From assembly GCF_965218915.1 (NCBI RefSeq), contig NZ_OZ244708.1, positions 2,604,001 to 2,668,000 of the forward strand: a stretch of DNA of 64,000 nucleotides, in the 5' to 3' direction. A program made the position numbers and the translations under genes. This DNA is from Novosphingopyxis sp965218915 (GTDB lineage: Bacteria > Pseudomonadota > Alphaproteobacteria > Sphingomonadales > Sphingomonadaceae). Below are positions 17,172 through 26,349 of this stretch, piece by piece; position 1 is the stretch's first letter, and each line of letters begins with the position of its first letter. A model generated the notes under the pieces. It had not been told where the DNA came from. It did not search any database and saw nothing but the letters and a program-made list of their open reading frames with translations.

Positions 17172-18308
17172 ATGGGGAAACGTCCGCTGCTTTTGGTTTC
17201 GGCTAACTCCGCCTGGAACCTCGTCAATTTCCGGCTTGGGCTACTCAATGCGCTCATCGAAAACGGTTTTGCACTTGCAACCGCAGCGCCGCCCGATCCC
17301 GAGAGCGAATGCATGCTTCGGTCCATCGGTTGCACTATCCATCATATTGCAATCGATCCGAAAGGCCTGTCGCCGCTAAAGGATCTAGCCACGATTCGGG
17401 CTTATTGGCACCTTATGCGCAAGCTCAAACCGGCCGCTTATCTTGGCTGGACGATCAAGCCCAATATCTATGGTGCACTGGCCGCGCGCCTGGCCGGCAT
17501 ACCCTCTTTGCTAAACGTGTCCGGACTCGGAACGGCATTTCTCGGAAAAAGTATTTTACAAGCGACCGCCACCACCATGTATCGCATCGGCTTTGCCCGC
17601 GCGGATACAGTTTTTTTCCAGAACAGAAGCGACCGCGATATTTTCTTTGACCGGCGGCTTGTCCGGTTCGATCAGGCTGTATTGATACCGGGCTCTGGAA
17701 TCGATGTGAAGAAATATAAACCCAGCGACAATCCGCGGGGTTCAGGCAACCGTTTCCTGATGATTGCGCGGTTACTCGGAGACAAAGGTGTCCGGGAATA
17801 TGTCGAGGCTGCCCAAATGGTACGAAAGACAAATCCGCAGTGCTCTTTCGGCCTGTTGGGATTTGTCGGCGTCGAGAACAGAACCGCTATTTCCAGACAG
17901 GACCTCGACGCGTGGATTGCCAGCGCAATCATCGATTATAATCCCCCCGTTTCCGATGTCAGGCCAGCCATCGAAAAGGCGGATTGTATCGTGTTGCCAT
18001 CTTATCGAGAAGGAACATCGCGGGTGCTTCTGGAAGCAGCCGCGATGGGCAAGCCTTTGATCGCGACCAACGTTCCCGGATGTCGCGAAATCGTGGAAGA
18101 TGGCGTCAACGGCTTTCTCTGCAAGGCTCGAGATAGCGCATCGCTAACTGAGGCTATGGGCCGCTTTATCCGTCTTTCCGATGAGAAAAAGCGCTCGATG
18201 GGCCAAGCTGGCCGCGCAAAGATAGTGGCGGAGTTTTCGGAGCAGCGCGTGATTGTAGCCTATCTTAAATCATTGTCAGCGGCTCTCGACAATCGACCCG
18301 TCATCTGA
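17172..18308 (+). CDS. Glycosyltransferase, GT4-like (CapM/PglA-like)
   Basis: A 378-residue GT-B glycosyltransferase. The start LLVSANSAWNLVNFRLGLLNAL and the segment GWTIKPNIYGALAARLAGIP...NVSGLGTAF are typical of the CapM/PglA group. The donor domain runs from FLMIARLLGDKGVREYVEAA to LPSYREGTSRVLLEAAAMGKP, which carries the E-x7-E site. It follows the EpsG-like gene in the same operon. Its last bases overlap the end of the convergent Wzy/WaaL-type gene by 8 bases. Members often transfer N-acetylhexosamines, but the sugar here is not determined. Confidence 0.87.
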   Translation: MGKRPLLLVSANSAWNLVNFRLGLLNALIENGFALATAAPPDPESECMLRSIGCTIHHIAIDPKGLSPLKDLATIRAYWHLMRKLKPAAYLGWTIKPNIYGALAARLAGIPSLLNVSGLGTAFLGKSILQATATTMYRIGFARADTVFFQNRSDRDIFFDRRLVRFDQAVLIPGSGIDVKKYKPSDNPRGSGNRFLMIARLLGDKGVREYVEAAQMVRKTNPQCSFGLLGFVGVENRTAISRQDLDAWIASAIIDYNPPVSDVRPAIEKADCIVLPSYREGTSRVLLEAAAMGKPLIATNVPGCREIVEDGVNGFLCKARDSASLTEAMGRFIRLSDEKKRSMGQAGRAKIVAEFSEQRVIVAYLKSLSAALDNRPVI

Positions 18309-19650
18309 CGGCACGGCGTATCAGATCCGGTTTTGCTAAAAATCCCAAGCACATACCGCAGATGGCAGCGATTGCTGCCGTGCGCACAGGATAGTCGACG
18401 AGGCTATGTCCAGCCACCAACAAGATAACGATGGGCGCGGCGTAACAATAGCCAAGGTACCGAGCTTCAGCTCGTAGCATCGACCAAAGACGCCAGCCTA
18501 GCCACCCAATTAGCCCACCGAACAGTATGACCGCAAAAAACCCGCCTTCGGTCAGAAATTCAGCATAGTCATTATGTGCGTGGTTTACATATGTCCGCGT
18601 GACAGCGGCAAGGCTCTCGTTACCCGCATAGAGCCATCTGAAGCTTCCTAGACCGGAGCCCACGGGAATAGTATCGGCGATCAGCTTTCCAGTATTGTCT
18701 AAAAAGCGGAGCCTCTCCGATACACTAGTTGAATTGAGAGTCAGATGATCCAGCAAGCGAGCGCCCCAGGTAAAGCCTACTAAGCAAAGACAGCTGAGGA
18801 TGATGAAAAGGCCGGCAATCAACGTCTTAGTTTGACCAAAGAACCTTTTCGCAAGTTTTGTCCTCGCAAACCAGAAAGCGAGCGCCGGTATGAGAAGAAC
18901 ATATGCTGCAAACGACCGATTTATAAGAACATTTACCAGCATGAATAGCATCAGTCCGGTTCTTACCGCCAGCCAAAAAAGCTTGGAGCGATCGGGCACG
19001 TCTCGAAAAGGAAGATCGGATGTGAATACCAACGCAATTAAAAATAGCATGCCTAAATGGTTGGAATTGGAAAAGAACCCTACTGAAGTATTTCGATTTG
19101 TTATATCGTAGAAATAGGCTGGGCTATCTGCTCCATGAGAAATCTGTATCAAACCGATGATCGAGGACAGAATGGCGATTGCCATCAGCGCATATAGTCC
19201 GGCGGCACGCGCATTCCGGTCAGCACGCAATGTCAATACTAGCATCGCGAACGGCGGCAGAATGGCCATGGCGGATATAATCGCGCGATCGGGCTGCATG
19301 GCAATCGGACGCCATACGTCGCTCATGCCAAGCATGGCATCGCCACGTTCAATGAACTCACGGCCTGGCAGGGCATGCCACATCGAGGGCGGCAACGGGA
19401 TCATTTGAACGATAGTCCAGCAGACATATAGGGCAATGAGCCAGTAAAGCCCGAGAATGACTTTGGTCTTGGGTATTGCAGTCTCCGTAGACGGCGCCCA
19501 AAAATGATACGCAAGAATGGCTACGGCCAGTAGCTGCAATATGGTGTTGGCAATTATGCCGCCCGTGCTAGCGCCACCGAGGAGAAGGCAGATCGAGAGA
19601 TAGACCGGCAGCAATACGCCATTCAGGATTCGCTTAAGAGAGGAAATCAT
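18301..19650 (-). CDS. O-antigen ligase / Wzy_C family membrane protein
   Basis: A 449-residue membrane protein with about eleven hydrophobic helices. The large periplasmic loop contains IPVGSGLGSFRWLY and then YVNHAHNDYAEFLTEGG, the family signature with the HAHNDY motif needed for ligation or polymerisation. It may polymerise EPS repeat units or ligate them; the window also holds an EpsG-like polymerase, so the division of labour is unclear. ATG 19650 overlaps the stop of the upstream unknown gene by 4 bases (ATGA), so the two are translationally coupled. Confidence 0.86.
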   Translation of the reverse strand: MISSLKRILNGVLLPVYLSICLLLGGASTGGIIANTILQLLAVAILAYHFWAPSTETAIPKTKVILGLYWLIALYVCWTIVQMIPLPPSMWHALPGREFIERGDAMLGMSDVWRPIAMQPDRAIISAMAILPPFAMLVLTLRADRNARAAGLYALMAIAILSSIIGLIQISHGADSPAYFYDITNRNTSVGFFSNSNHLGMLFLIALVFTSDLPFRDVPDRSKLFWLAVRTGLMLFMLVNVLINRSFAAYVLLIPALAFWFARTKLAKRFFGQTKTLIAGLFIILSCLCLVGFTWGARLLDHLTLNSTSVSERLRFLDNTGKLIADTIPVGSGLGSFRWLYAGNESLAAVTRTYVNHAHNDYAEFLTEGGFFAVILFGGLIGWLGWRLWSMLRAEARYLGYCYAAPIVILLVAGHSLVDYPVRTAAIAAICGMCLGFLAKPDLIRRAVR

Positions 19651-20867
19651 CGGCTCGCTTCTATTGAGATTTGCGAAAACGAAAATTGGAAGGCCTCTCG
19701 CTTTTCTCCCGGCATTACGCGCAGCGCGACACGTTGGGCCTCGCAGTTAGCTCTTGGAACATCAAATAATGTGGTTTTGTGCTGGATATCGTTTGCCGAT
19801 GCATTGAAATCTAGTGTGGCAACCGGTTTATGATTCTTATCACAAAAGATTTGCCAGCGGAGCGTGCCGTAACCTTCTTGCGGATCCACGGGGTATCCGA
19901 TAGCTGCGAAGCGATATCGACCGGATTTGAGCAGGATGACCTGGTCCGCGCTCTCCTGTGGGGTATGACCAAAAAATTCGATATCGAGCATTTTGCCCTT
20001 GCCATTTTTTTCCGGAATGAAATCGGCGGTCAGATCGCTATTATGATGCAACCTCCACGCAAACGGGCGAGGGCCGGCGAGATTATCAAATCCGCCATCG
20101 AAAACTTGATTTTTCCCGTGCGATCGCGGCCGATCGATCCGCCAGATTTTCTCCGCCAGTTCGTAATTCCCATTTCCGGCAAGATTGCCTATGACATTCC
20201 AGCGCTGCTGACGACCCACCGTCGGAGAGAAAACCAAGTCTTGCACGAGCCTGGTTTTGTCTTTTCTGCCACTGGCAGCGCGCAAGAGGCGAGCTTCCAC
20301 CGATCTGACTTTTTTCACCTCGGCAATCATTCTTCCCCGAGCGGCCTGTTCGTCATCCAGGATCATCAGGACGTCGGTCAGTTGCTCTTGGCCAGGGCGC
20401 AAGAGCATTGCGGAGACAATTTCGACAACGGACTTGCCGAATTGGCGTGTAAGCAAAGTGCTTTGAATCAACTGAATTCGAGCTAGAAAGGACCGCGGAT
20501 TACGACGCTTGGCTTCTTCAAACTGAGCGACCGAGCTCAAGATCTGACCCTGATTACGACTTACCTGTCCTGCTAGCAGGAATGGCCATTCGTCCAATGG
20601 ATCGGCTTGCCGTATCTTCCGCGCGGTAGCGATGACGTCTTGACGCGAATGCTGTACGAAATCGATTTGCTGAGTTGCAAGTCGCGATCCAATTAACAAC
20701 TGATCACTGTCAGCCGGCCAATAAATCCGCTCAACTGGCAGATTCATCGAGTTGGCTAACAAGACTCCGCCATTGCGGACAATGAACGCAGACACTAAAA
20801 GTGCAAATATTATAATTACTACTCGTTTGAAGTAGATTGCACGTTTACTGATAGAAACCAGGTTCAT
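19647..20867 (-). CDS. Membrane-anchored periplasmic protein of the EPS locus, unknown
   Basis: A 406-residue protein I cannot assign. One N-terminal membrane segment (VVIIIFALLVSAFIV, about residues 18-32) anchors it. Residues 70-200 look helical and TPR-like (PLDEWPFLLAGQVSRNQGQ, ILSSVAQFEEAKRRNPRSF). Residues 240-406 look strand-rich, with a carbohydrate-binding or jelly-roll feel (WRLHHNSDLTADF ... QISIEASR). Its coupling to the Wzy/WaaL-type gene by ATGA and its place just after the co-polymerase suggest an EPS assembly role in the periplasm, by context only. ATG 20867 is chosen over the upstream alternative at 20882. Confidence 0.65.
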   Translation of the reverse strand: MNLVSISKRAIYFKRVVIIIFALLVSAFIVRNGGVLLANSMNLPVERIYWPADSDQLLIGSRLATQQIDFVQHSRQDVIATARKIRQADPLDEWPFLLAGQVSRNQGQILSSVAQFEEAKRRNPRSFLARIQLIQSTLLTRQFGKSVVEIVSAMLLRPGQEQLTDVLMILDDEQAARGRMIAEVKKVRSVEARLLRAASGRKDKTRLVQDLVFSPTVGRQQRWNVIGNLAGNGNYELAEKIWRIDRPRSHGKNQVFDGGFDNLAGPRPFAWRLHHNSDLTADFIPEKNGKGKMLDIEFFGHTPQESADQVILLKSGRYRFAAIGYPVDPQEGYGTLRWQIFCDKNHKPVATLDFNASANDIQHKTTLFDVPRANCEAQRVALRVMPGEKREAFQFSFSQISIEASR

Positions 20868-20898
20868 TGTTTTTCTACACAATCAGCGCCTTTCAAAA

Positions 20899-23055
20899 TC
20901 ATACTATAATTCGCCGTTCGTTTTCAATGGCACCATCAGCATCCGATTGTTCGTACTTGTAGTCATAGGAATAGCCGTAACCATAGCCTTCGGTACCCTG
21001 TTTATATTTCGTAATCACCGCGCCGACCACATTCGCGCCCGCTGACTTAAGCTTTCGGATCGAATTTCTTGCATGAGGAACATGCACCTTACCAGATTCA
21101 ATCACGACAACGGTGCCGTCGGCAATGCCGGCCAATGCCGGAGCGTCGACAAATTCCAGAATGGGGGGAGCGTCGATAATGATAACATCGAAGCGCTGCC
21201 GCAGTTCGCTCAGTACCGAACGTATCTTACCTCCGGCAAAAAGTTCCGAAGGGTTCGGCGGCGTACCGCCAGCGGGGATTAACGAAACTCCGCTGGCGCC
21301 TTCTACAATTACCTCATCAACCGTAGCATGTCCGGTCAACAGATGAGTAACGCCCTTCTGCTCGTTCTGGCCGCTTTTAAATGTTGGTCGCCGGAGATCG
21401 GCATCCATCAGGACAACACGCATTCCCATCCGGACGAAGCTGCGAGCGAGACCATAGGACGACGAGGACTTTCCCTCCTCCGGAAGAGTGCTGGTTAGCA
21501 ATAAAGCTGGCGGCACTCCTTCATTGGATGAAAATTGCAAAAGGTTTGCCACCGCCAAATAGGCTTCGGTCACCGGTGATTTCGGATCGTCCAGTTCCAG
21601 CCTTGGGGTCGTATCATCGGCGATTATAGGAATGACACCCAATGCCTTGAGGCCAAGACGGTTTTTCACATCGTCCGGGCCGACAACGAACTCGCGAAGC
21701 ATGTCATAGGCGAAACTTCCCAACAAACCCGCCAATAAGCCGAACGCCAAACCAACGCCGAGATTAAGCGAAAGGATCGGGGATACCGGGCTGCCCGGTG
21801 CGGTTGCACGATCGACGATCGCAACCTCGTTTTCGCCGACACCGCCGGCTACGCCAACTTCTTTGTAGCGTTGCAGCAGCGCATCATAGAGAGCTCGGTT
21901 CGTATCAACTTCTCGTGAAAGGATCGTGAACTGGCCGCTATCCGCACGTTCGTTCAAGACCGATGTTCGAAGCTCGTTAAGTTTTTCGCGCAGCGCTTTT
22001 TCTTCACCCAAAGCAGCTCGGTATTCGGCGGCATAGGTTTGCGCATTGCCTTGATTACCGCGGCGAGCCTCGCTGGAAAGCACGGCAATCTGCTGGTCGA
22101 GCTCTACAATCTCCGGATAATCGTCCTTGAAGACTTCCGCTTTTTGCGCCCGGTCCGCCTTTAGTTGGCTGATTTGGGTTTGCAGCGCTCGGTCTCCCGT
22201 CTGTCCGCTTTGAGCCAAGGGTGAAAACTGACGATAGCGCTGCTCCGTAGCGATGCGTTTGTTTTCGGCTTCCGCAAGCGCCGCGGCTACGCTCGCCAGC
22301 TGTGCATTGTTGATCGTTTGAGACGTGGGATTGCCGCCGCTCTCGCTTTGAATCGTTACAATTCCCTGATTTCGTTCAAAGTCGACCAGCGCCCGCTCGG
22401 AATTCTCCAGCGTATCTCGAATGGCTTTGAGACGATCCTGTAAATAATCGCGCACGAATGCCGACTGCTCGAACCGTCGATCCAAATTGGCCTGAATGAA
22501 GTTTTCGGCCAGAGAATTCGCCACACGCGCAGCCAATTGCGGATTGCCGGACGCGAACGAAACGTCGACCAGACGACTCTCGCGAAGCGGCTCCACGGAC
22601 GTGCCGCCTCGTACCACGCCCTGAGCGGCACGAGCCCGCGTATTTCGCGCCAGCTCCTGATTTACAACCTCGGGATCATTGGCAAGATTTAGACTGCGTG
22701 CAACACGCTCTGCAAGAGAGCGCGATTGAAGCAGGCCAATCGCGGTCTGATCGGAAGCGATATCGCGCTGAGGGGCCTTCTCCACATCCCCGACGTTGAT
22801 GACTTCGGTCGGTTCCGGATTGATCTGCAAACGGGTCGTGGCGCTATATGTCGGCGGGGTCACAAGCGTCAGGGCAAGGCCGCATAATAGACCCGCTATA
22901 CCCGTCGCTATGATCACCCATTTATGACGACGAAGCGTCTGTGTGATTTGAACCAGGATCGGAGATTCGCTGGTCTCGTCCCCAACATCATCTATCATCC
23001 CGACGGGCTCAAGCCGGCGCGCTCCCATATTCGGGTAATCGACTACTCGTTCCAT
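20899..23055 (-). CDS. Polysaccharide co-polymerase with tyrosine autokinase (Wzc/GumC type)
   Basis: A 718-residue inner-membrane protein that sets EPS chain length. A Wzz domain with a first membrane helix lies near residue 60 (WVIIATGIAGLLCGLALTLV). A long coiled-coil periplasmic stretch (about 190-400) and a second helix near 430 follow. The cytoplasmic BY-kinase domain has Walker A (STLPEEGKSSSS, about 520-530), Walker A' (VVLMDADLRRP) and Walker B (VIIIDAPPI). The tail is a tyrosine cluster (GYGYGYSYDYKYEQ), the usual autophosphorylation site. ATG 23055 is preferred over a TTG 6 bases upstream. It should work with the export lipoprotein at 6016-6705. Confidence 0.92.
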   Translation of the reverse strand: MERVVDYPNMGARRLEPVGMIDDVGDETSESPILVQITQTLRRHKWVIIATGIAGLLCGLALTLVTPPTYSATTRLQINPEPTEVINVGDVEKAPQRDIASDQTAIGLLQSRSLAERVARSLNLANDPEVVNQELARNTRARAAQGVVRGGTSVEPLRESRLVDVSFASGNPQLAARVANSLAENFIQANLDRRFEQSAFVRDYLQDRLKAIRDTLENSERALVDFERNQGIVTIQSESGGNPTSQTINNAQLASVAAALAEAENKRIATEQRYRQFSPLAQSGQTGDRALQTQISQLKADRAQKAEVFKDDYPEIVELDQQIAVLSSEARRGNQGNAQTYAAEYRAALGEEKALREKLNELRTSVLNERADSGQFTILSREVDTNRALYDALLQRYKEVGVAGGVGENEVAIVDRATAPGSPVSPILSLNLGVGLAFGLLAGLLGSFAYDMLREFVVGPDDVKNRLGLKALGVIPIIADDTTPRLELDDPKSPVTEAYLAVANLLQFSSNEGVPPALLLTSTLPEEGKSSSSYGLARSFVRMGMRVVLMDADLRRPTFKSGQNEQKGVTHLLTGHATVDEVIVEGASGVSLIPAGGTPPNPSELFAGGKIRSVLSELRQRFDVIIIDAPPILEFVDAPALAGIADGTVVVIESGKVHVPHARNSIRKLKSAGANVVGAVITKYKQGTEGYGYGYSYDYKYEQSDADGAIENERRIIV

Positions 23056-23362
23056 GCTCAATCCTGAAACCTCTACTCGCTCGAACGGTAATGTCCGTTC
23101 TTATTGTCAGCCGACATTGCGCTCCAAGCATTCCGGATGTTCGGAGTGCATAATAGCGGTGCCCGCTGCTAGCGCCAGAAAAACTCATCCAGGCTCTTCA
23201 ACCAGGTCAAACCGACGGGCCGTTCATCCGCGGGGGGCTTATTCCGCAAGGACAACGACGTCAACCGGAGTCGGCGGGCGGCTGTGATAATCGCGAAATC
23301 GGTCGTTCAACATTGGGTTTCAACGCTTTCGACGTCCCCCCATGACTTCAAAAAACCATTCG
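23056..23362. other. Intergenic, likely promoter region of the co-polymerase
   Basis: About 300 bases between the nucleotide-sugar dehydrogenase stop and the co-polymerase start, both on the minus strand. No gene or RNA is seen. The spacing suggests the co-polymerase has its own promoter, but I could not pick boxes with confidence. Confidence 0.4.
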
Positions 23363-24628
23363 CTAAAGTGACCAAAATTCGAGCCTTTCGGACAAGAGAT
23401 TCTCGGCGTTCCAAATCCGTTTCAGATCGACCACGCTTCCCCCCGGCAACAGTAAATCCGCCAAATCGCCAGAAGACAATGAGCGGTAGCTCTCGTGCGA
23501 GACAGCGCCAATGACACAATCATAACGGCCCGAAAGCGCCTCATTTTCAAGGTTGATGCTGTACTCCTTAAGGGTTTCTTTCGGATCGGCCAATGGATCG
23601 TGCACGGTGACGTGGTGACCGAGGTGTTCGAGCGCTTTTACCAAATCCACCACTTTCGAATTGCGAATATCGGGTACATTCTCCTTGAATGTCAGGCCTA
23701 ATAAGAGGATCGATCCGGCAGTGCTTTTCCGAGCCTTATGGATTTCTCCGGCCAACCAGCCTGCCATGCCGTCGTTCAGTGCGCGACCGGCGAGAATGAC
23801 ATTGGGATCATAGCCAAGTTCCTGTGCTCGATAACTGAGATAATATGGATCGACACCGATACAGTGACCACCTACCAAGCCCGGCTGAAACGGCAGGAAA
23901 TTCCATTTGGTTCTCGCTGCGTCCAGCACGTCCCAGATCGAGATATCCATGTGCGCGAAAATCTGCGCCAATTCATTCATGAATGCGATATTCACGTCGC
24001 GCTGAGCATTCTCGATAACCTTGGCCGCCTCTGCGGCACGGATCGATTTGGCGCGAAATACCCCGCCCGAGGTCACCTTGCCGTACATCTCTGCCAGCTT
24101 TTCGGTGACGCCTGGGCTTTCGCCCGCAATCACTTTCGTGATGCGCTCGACAGTATGCTCTCGGTCTCCCGGATTTATGCGCTCAGGAGAATAGCCCAGA
24201 AAGAAATCTTCTCCCCTTGACAGACCCGCCACCTCCTCAATCAGGGGGCCGCAAATATCTTCGGTAACTCCGGGGTAAACTGTGCTTTCATAAACTATGA
24301 TTGGATGGCGATGTTTATCGATCATGCCCGCGACGGTGCGTGTAGCGTTTTTGACGGCGCCAAGGTCAGGCTTTCGATCGGCATCGATCGGGGTGGGCAC
24401 GGTAATGATGTAAACATCGGCAGGGGGACAAGCCGCCGAATCGCTCAAATAAGTGAGCGAACTCGCTTTTAATCTCGGCTCGTCAATTTCTGCGGTACGA
24501 TCATAGCCGGTGTCCAGCTCGGAAATCCGCTTCTCGTCGACATCGAGCCCCACCGTATCGAAATGCTTTGCAAGGGCGACGGCAAGCGGAAGGCCCACAT
24601 AGCCGAGGCCGACGACGACGATTTGCAA
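23363..24628 (-). CDS. tviB: UDP-N-acetylhexosamine 6-dehydrogenase (TviB/WbpO type)
   Basis: A 421-residue NAD-dependent dehydrogenase that should oxidise a UDP-HexNAc to its uronic acid. The Rossmann start IVVVGLGYVGLPLAVALA carries GxGxxG. The central domain has VYESTVYPG and the catalytic Cys256 in LVGGHCIGVDPYYLS. The UDP-binding domain has LLLGLTFKENVPDIRNS. Length and motifs fit the TviB/WbpO branch better than UDP-glucose dehydrogenase, though substrate choice between GlcNAc and GalNAc is not decidable. It is followed by the epimerase on the same strand, a pairing seen in uronic-acid-containing capsules. Confidence 0.88.
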   Translation of the reverse strand: MQIVVVGLGYVGLPLAVALAKHFDTVGLDVDEKRISELDTGYDRTAEIDEPRLKASSLTYLSDSAACPPADVYIITVPTPIDADRKPDLGAVKNATRTVAGMIDKHRHPIIVYESTVYPGVTEDICGPLIEEVAGLSRGEDFFLGYSPERINPGDREHTVERITKVIAGESPGVTEKLAEMYGKVTSGGVFRAKSIRAAEAAKVIENAQRDVNIAFMNELAQIFAHMDISIWDVLDAARTKWNFLPFQPGLVGGHCIGVDPYYLSYRAQELGYDPNVILAGRALNDGMAGWLAGEIHKARKSTAGSILLLGLTFKENVPDIRNSKVVDLVKALEHLGHHVTVHDPLADPKETLKEYSINLENEALSGRYDCVIGAVSHESYRSLSSGDLADLLLPGGSVVDLKRIWNAENLLSERLEFWSL

Positions 24629-24667
24629 GATAAATATCCTTTAACGAATGTTACGGTGGCCGAGCTT

Positions 24668-25663
24668 TCAGAGACCGTGATAATCCTTGTACCACGCCAC
24701 GAAGCGGGGCACGCCCTGTTCGATACGCGTTTTCGGCTCGAAGCCGAGGTCGTTCTGGATAGCAGCGATATCGGCATAGGTTTCCTGGACATCGCCAGGC
24801 TGCATCGGATGCATCTCTTTGATGGCTTCCAATCCGCAGGCCTGCTCGATCAATCCGATCATGCCCATCAAATCTTCCGAGCGATGATTGCCGATATTAT
24901 ACAGCCGGTGGGGATTTCGGCTACCGCCGGCTTTGGGCTCGCCATCGTCGGGCGGGGGATTGTCCACGCAGGCGACGATCCCAGTGATGATGTCGTCGAT
25001 ATAGGTGAAATCTCTGCGCATATCGCCATTGTTGAAAACAGGTATCGGCTTGCCTTCGAAAATTGCCTTTGTGAAAATCCACATCGCCATGTCCGGGCGC
25101 CCCCACGGCCCGTAAACGGTGAAGAACCGCAGTCCGGTCAGCGGGATGCGATAGAGATTGGCGTAGGTTTCACTCATCAGCTCGTCCGACTTTTTGGTCG
25201 CCGCGTAGAGCGAAAGCGGATGATCGACTCTGTCCTCTACGCGAAAGGGTAGCGTTGCGTTACCGCCATAGACAGAAGACGATGAGGCATAGGTCATCGG
25301 CACCTCCCGCTCCCGGGCAAGTTCGAGCAGGTTGAGATGGCCAACCAGATTCGACTGCACATAGGCGCGCGGATGTTCGATCGAGTAGCGGACGCCAGCC
25401 TGAGCGCCGAGATGAACAATCCCGTCGAAACGATGCTGCGCCAGGGCTTCGTCCAGAGCGGCGTGATCCGCAAAATCGACTTCGATAAAGGTAAAGGCAT
25501 TTCCCGCCCGTTCTTGCACGCGAGCAATGCGATCACGCTTCAGCTGCGTAGAATAATAGTCATTGACGTTATCGATACCCGTTACGGTATCACCGCGAGA
25601 AACCAGGCGCTCGATGAGATGATGGCCGATAAAACCGGCCGCTCCGGTAACGAGATAATGCAT
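24668..25663 (-). CDS. UDP-glucuronate 4-epimerase-like SDR enzyme
   Basis: A 331-residue extended short-chain dehydrogenase. It starts MHYLVTGAAGFIGHHL (the TGxxGxxG NAD site) and has GIDNVNDYYSTQLK, typical of the CapI/LspL branch. The catalytic set is the Ser run in YASSSSVYG near 127-130 and Tyr153/Lys157 in YAATK. It should interconvert UDP-glucuronate and UDP-galacturonate, or the N-acetyl versions made by the neighbouring dehydrogenase. ATG 25663 has AGGAA 7 bases upstream; the frame opens further but is unsupported. The gene leads the epimerase-dehydrogenase pair. Confidence 0.87.
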   Translation of the reverse strand: MHYLVTGAAGFIGHHLIERLVSRGDTVTGIDNVNDYYSTQLKRDRIARVQERAGNAFTFIEVDFADHAALDEALAQHRFDGIVHLGAQAGVRYSIEHPRAYVQSNLVGHLNLLELAREREVPMTYASSSSVYGGNATLPFRVEDRVDHPLSLYAATKKSDELMSETYANLYRIPLTGLRFFTVYGPWGRPDMAMWIFTKAIFEGKPIPVFNNGDMRRDFTYIDDIITGIVACVDNPPPDDGEPKAGGSRNPHRLYNIGNHRSEDLMGMIGLIEQACGLEAIKEMHPMQPGDVQETYADIAAIQNDLGFEPKTRIEQGVPRFVAWYKDYHGL

Positions 25664-25985
25664 ATATGTTCCTAACGCCGAGGTCCGCGGGACGGCCCGC
25701 CCTTCCGGCTCCGATCGCGGGCCGTCCTTGCAACTCGCCTGCAGGATTGCAACACGCAATCATTCCTCGCCGGTCGATCAGCGCCGTAAGCTCGCGTGCC
25801 ACCCGCGGATCAGGCTGTCGAACACGAATCCGGAGCGAAGCGTGGAGAGGCGAGGGTTGTCGAGCATCACTTCGGCCGACAGCTTCTCGGTTTCCCGCTC
25901 TCATCCTCGAGCGCCCGGTGCTGCCGGGCCTCCGACGCATTCAAGCCCCCCTTGCGGTGAACTTATCGGACCCTGCTATCATAGT
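25664..25985. other. Intergenic with an 11-bp hairpin
   Basis: About 320 bases between the epimerase and the tRNA-Leu. A perfect 11-bp stem forms between GGACGGCCCGC (25690-25700) and GCGGGCCGTCC (25717-25727), with a 16-base loop. It lies only about 30 bases upstream of the epimerase ATG, in its probable leader. No T-tract follows in either direction. Nothing else is recognisable. Confidence 0.5.
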
Positions 25986-26070
25986 TGGTGCGGGCGGTGG
26001 GAATCGAACCCACACTCCTTGCGGAACGGGATTTTGAATCCCGCGCGTCTACCAATTCCACCACGCCCGC
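25986..26070 (-). tRNA. tRNA-Leu, anticodon CAA
   Basis: Read on the minus strand, this is an 85-base type II tRNA with a long variable arm and an encoded CCA end. The acceptor stem pairs GCGGGCG with CGCCCGC. The D-loop GAATTGGTAGACGCG and T-arm GGTTCGATTCC are canonical. The anticodon loop ATTCAAAAT reads CAA. Confidence 0.95.
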
Positions 26071-26234
26071 GCACGTGCCATGAAGCTCTTAGCCGCGCCC
26101 AACTTCGATTTACACATAGTTTGACGCATCTAGGCCAAATCGCCAAAAATGATCATCGAAGCAGTCCGTTCTCGCTTGCCCTTCCAGAGACGCTTCGTCT
26201 CGTTTCCTCCATGATCCTAAACATCTCGACTCGA

Positions 26235-26257
26235 GCGCGTCTACCAATTCCATCACG
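26235..26257 (-). pseudogene. Relic 5' half of a tRNA-Leu
   Basis: Twenty-three bases match positions 26043-26065 of the intact tRNA-Leu with one difference: the GATGGAATTGGTAGACGCGC part of the acceptor and D-arm region. Upstream flank also looks related (ATGAAGCGCTTTA against ATGAAGCTCTTA). The anticodon, variable and T arms are missing. It lies about 165 bases upstream of the intact gene in its direction of transcription. Confidence 0.65.
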
Positions 26258-26349
26258 GGACCCGGGCATCGAGATGAAGCGCTTTAAGGGGCGATCGTCC
26301 CCGGAGCAATGCTTCGCGGCGACAATTTGCCCCTGCCCCGGTCGCCCCC

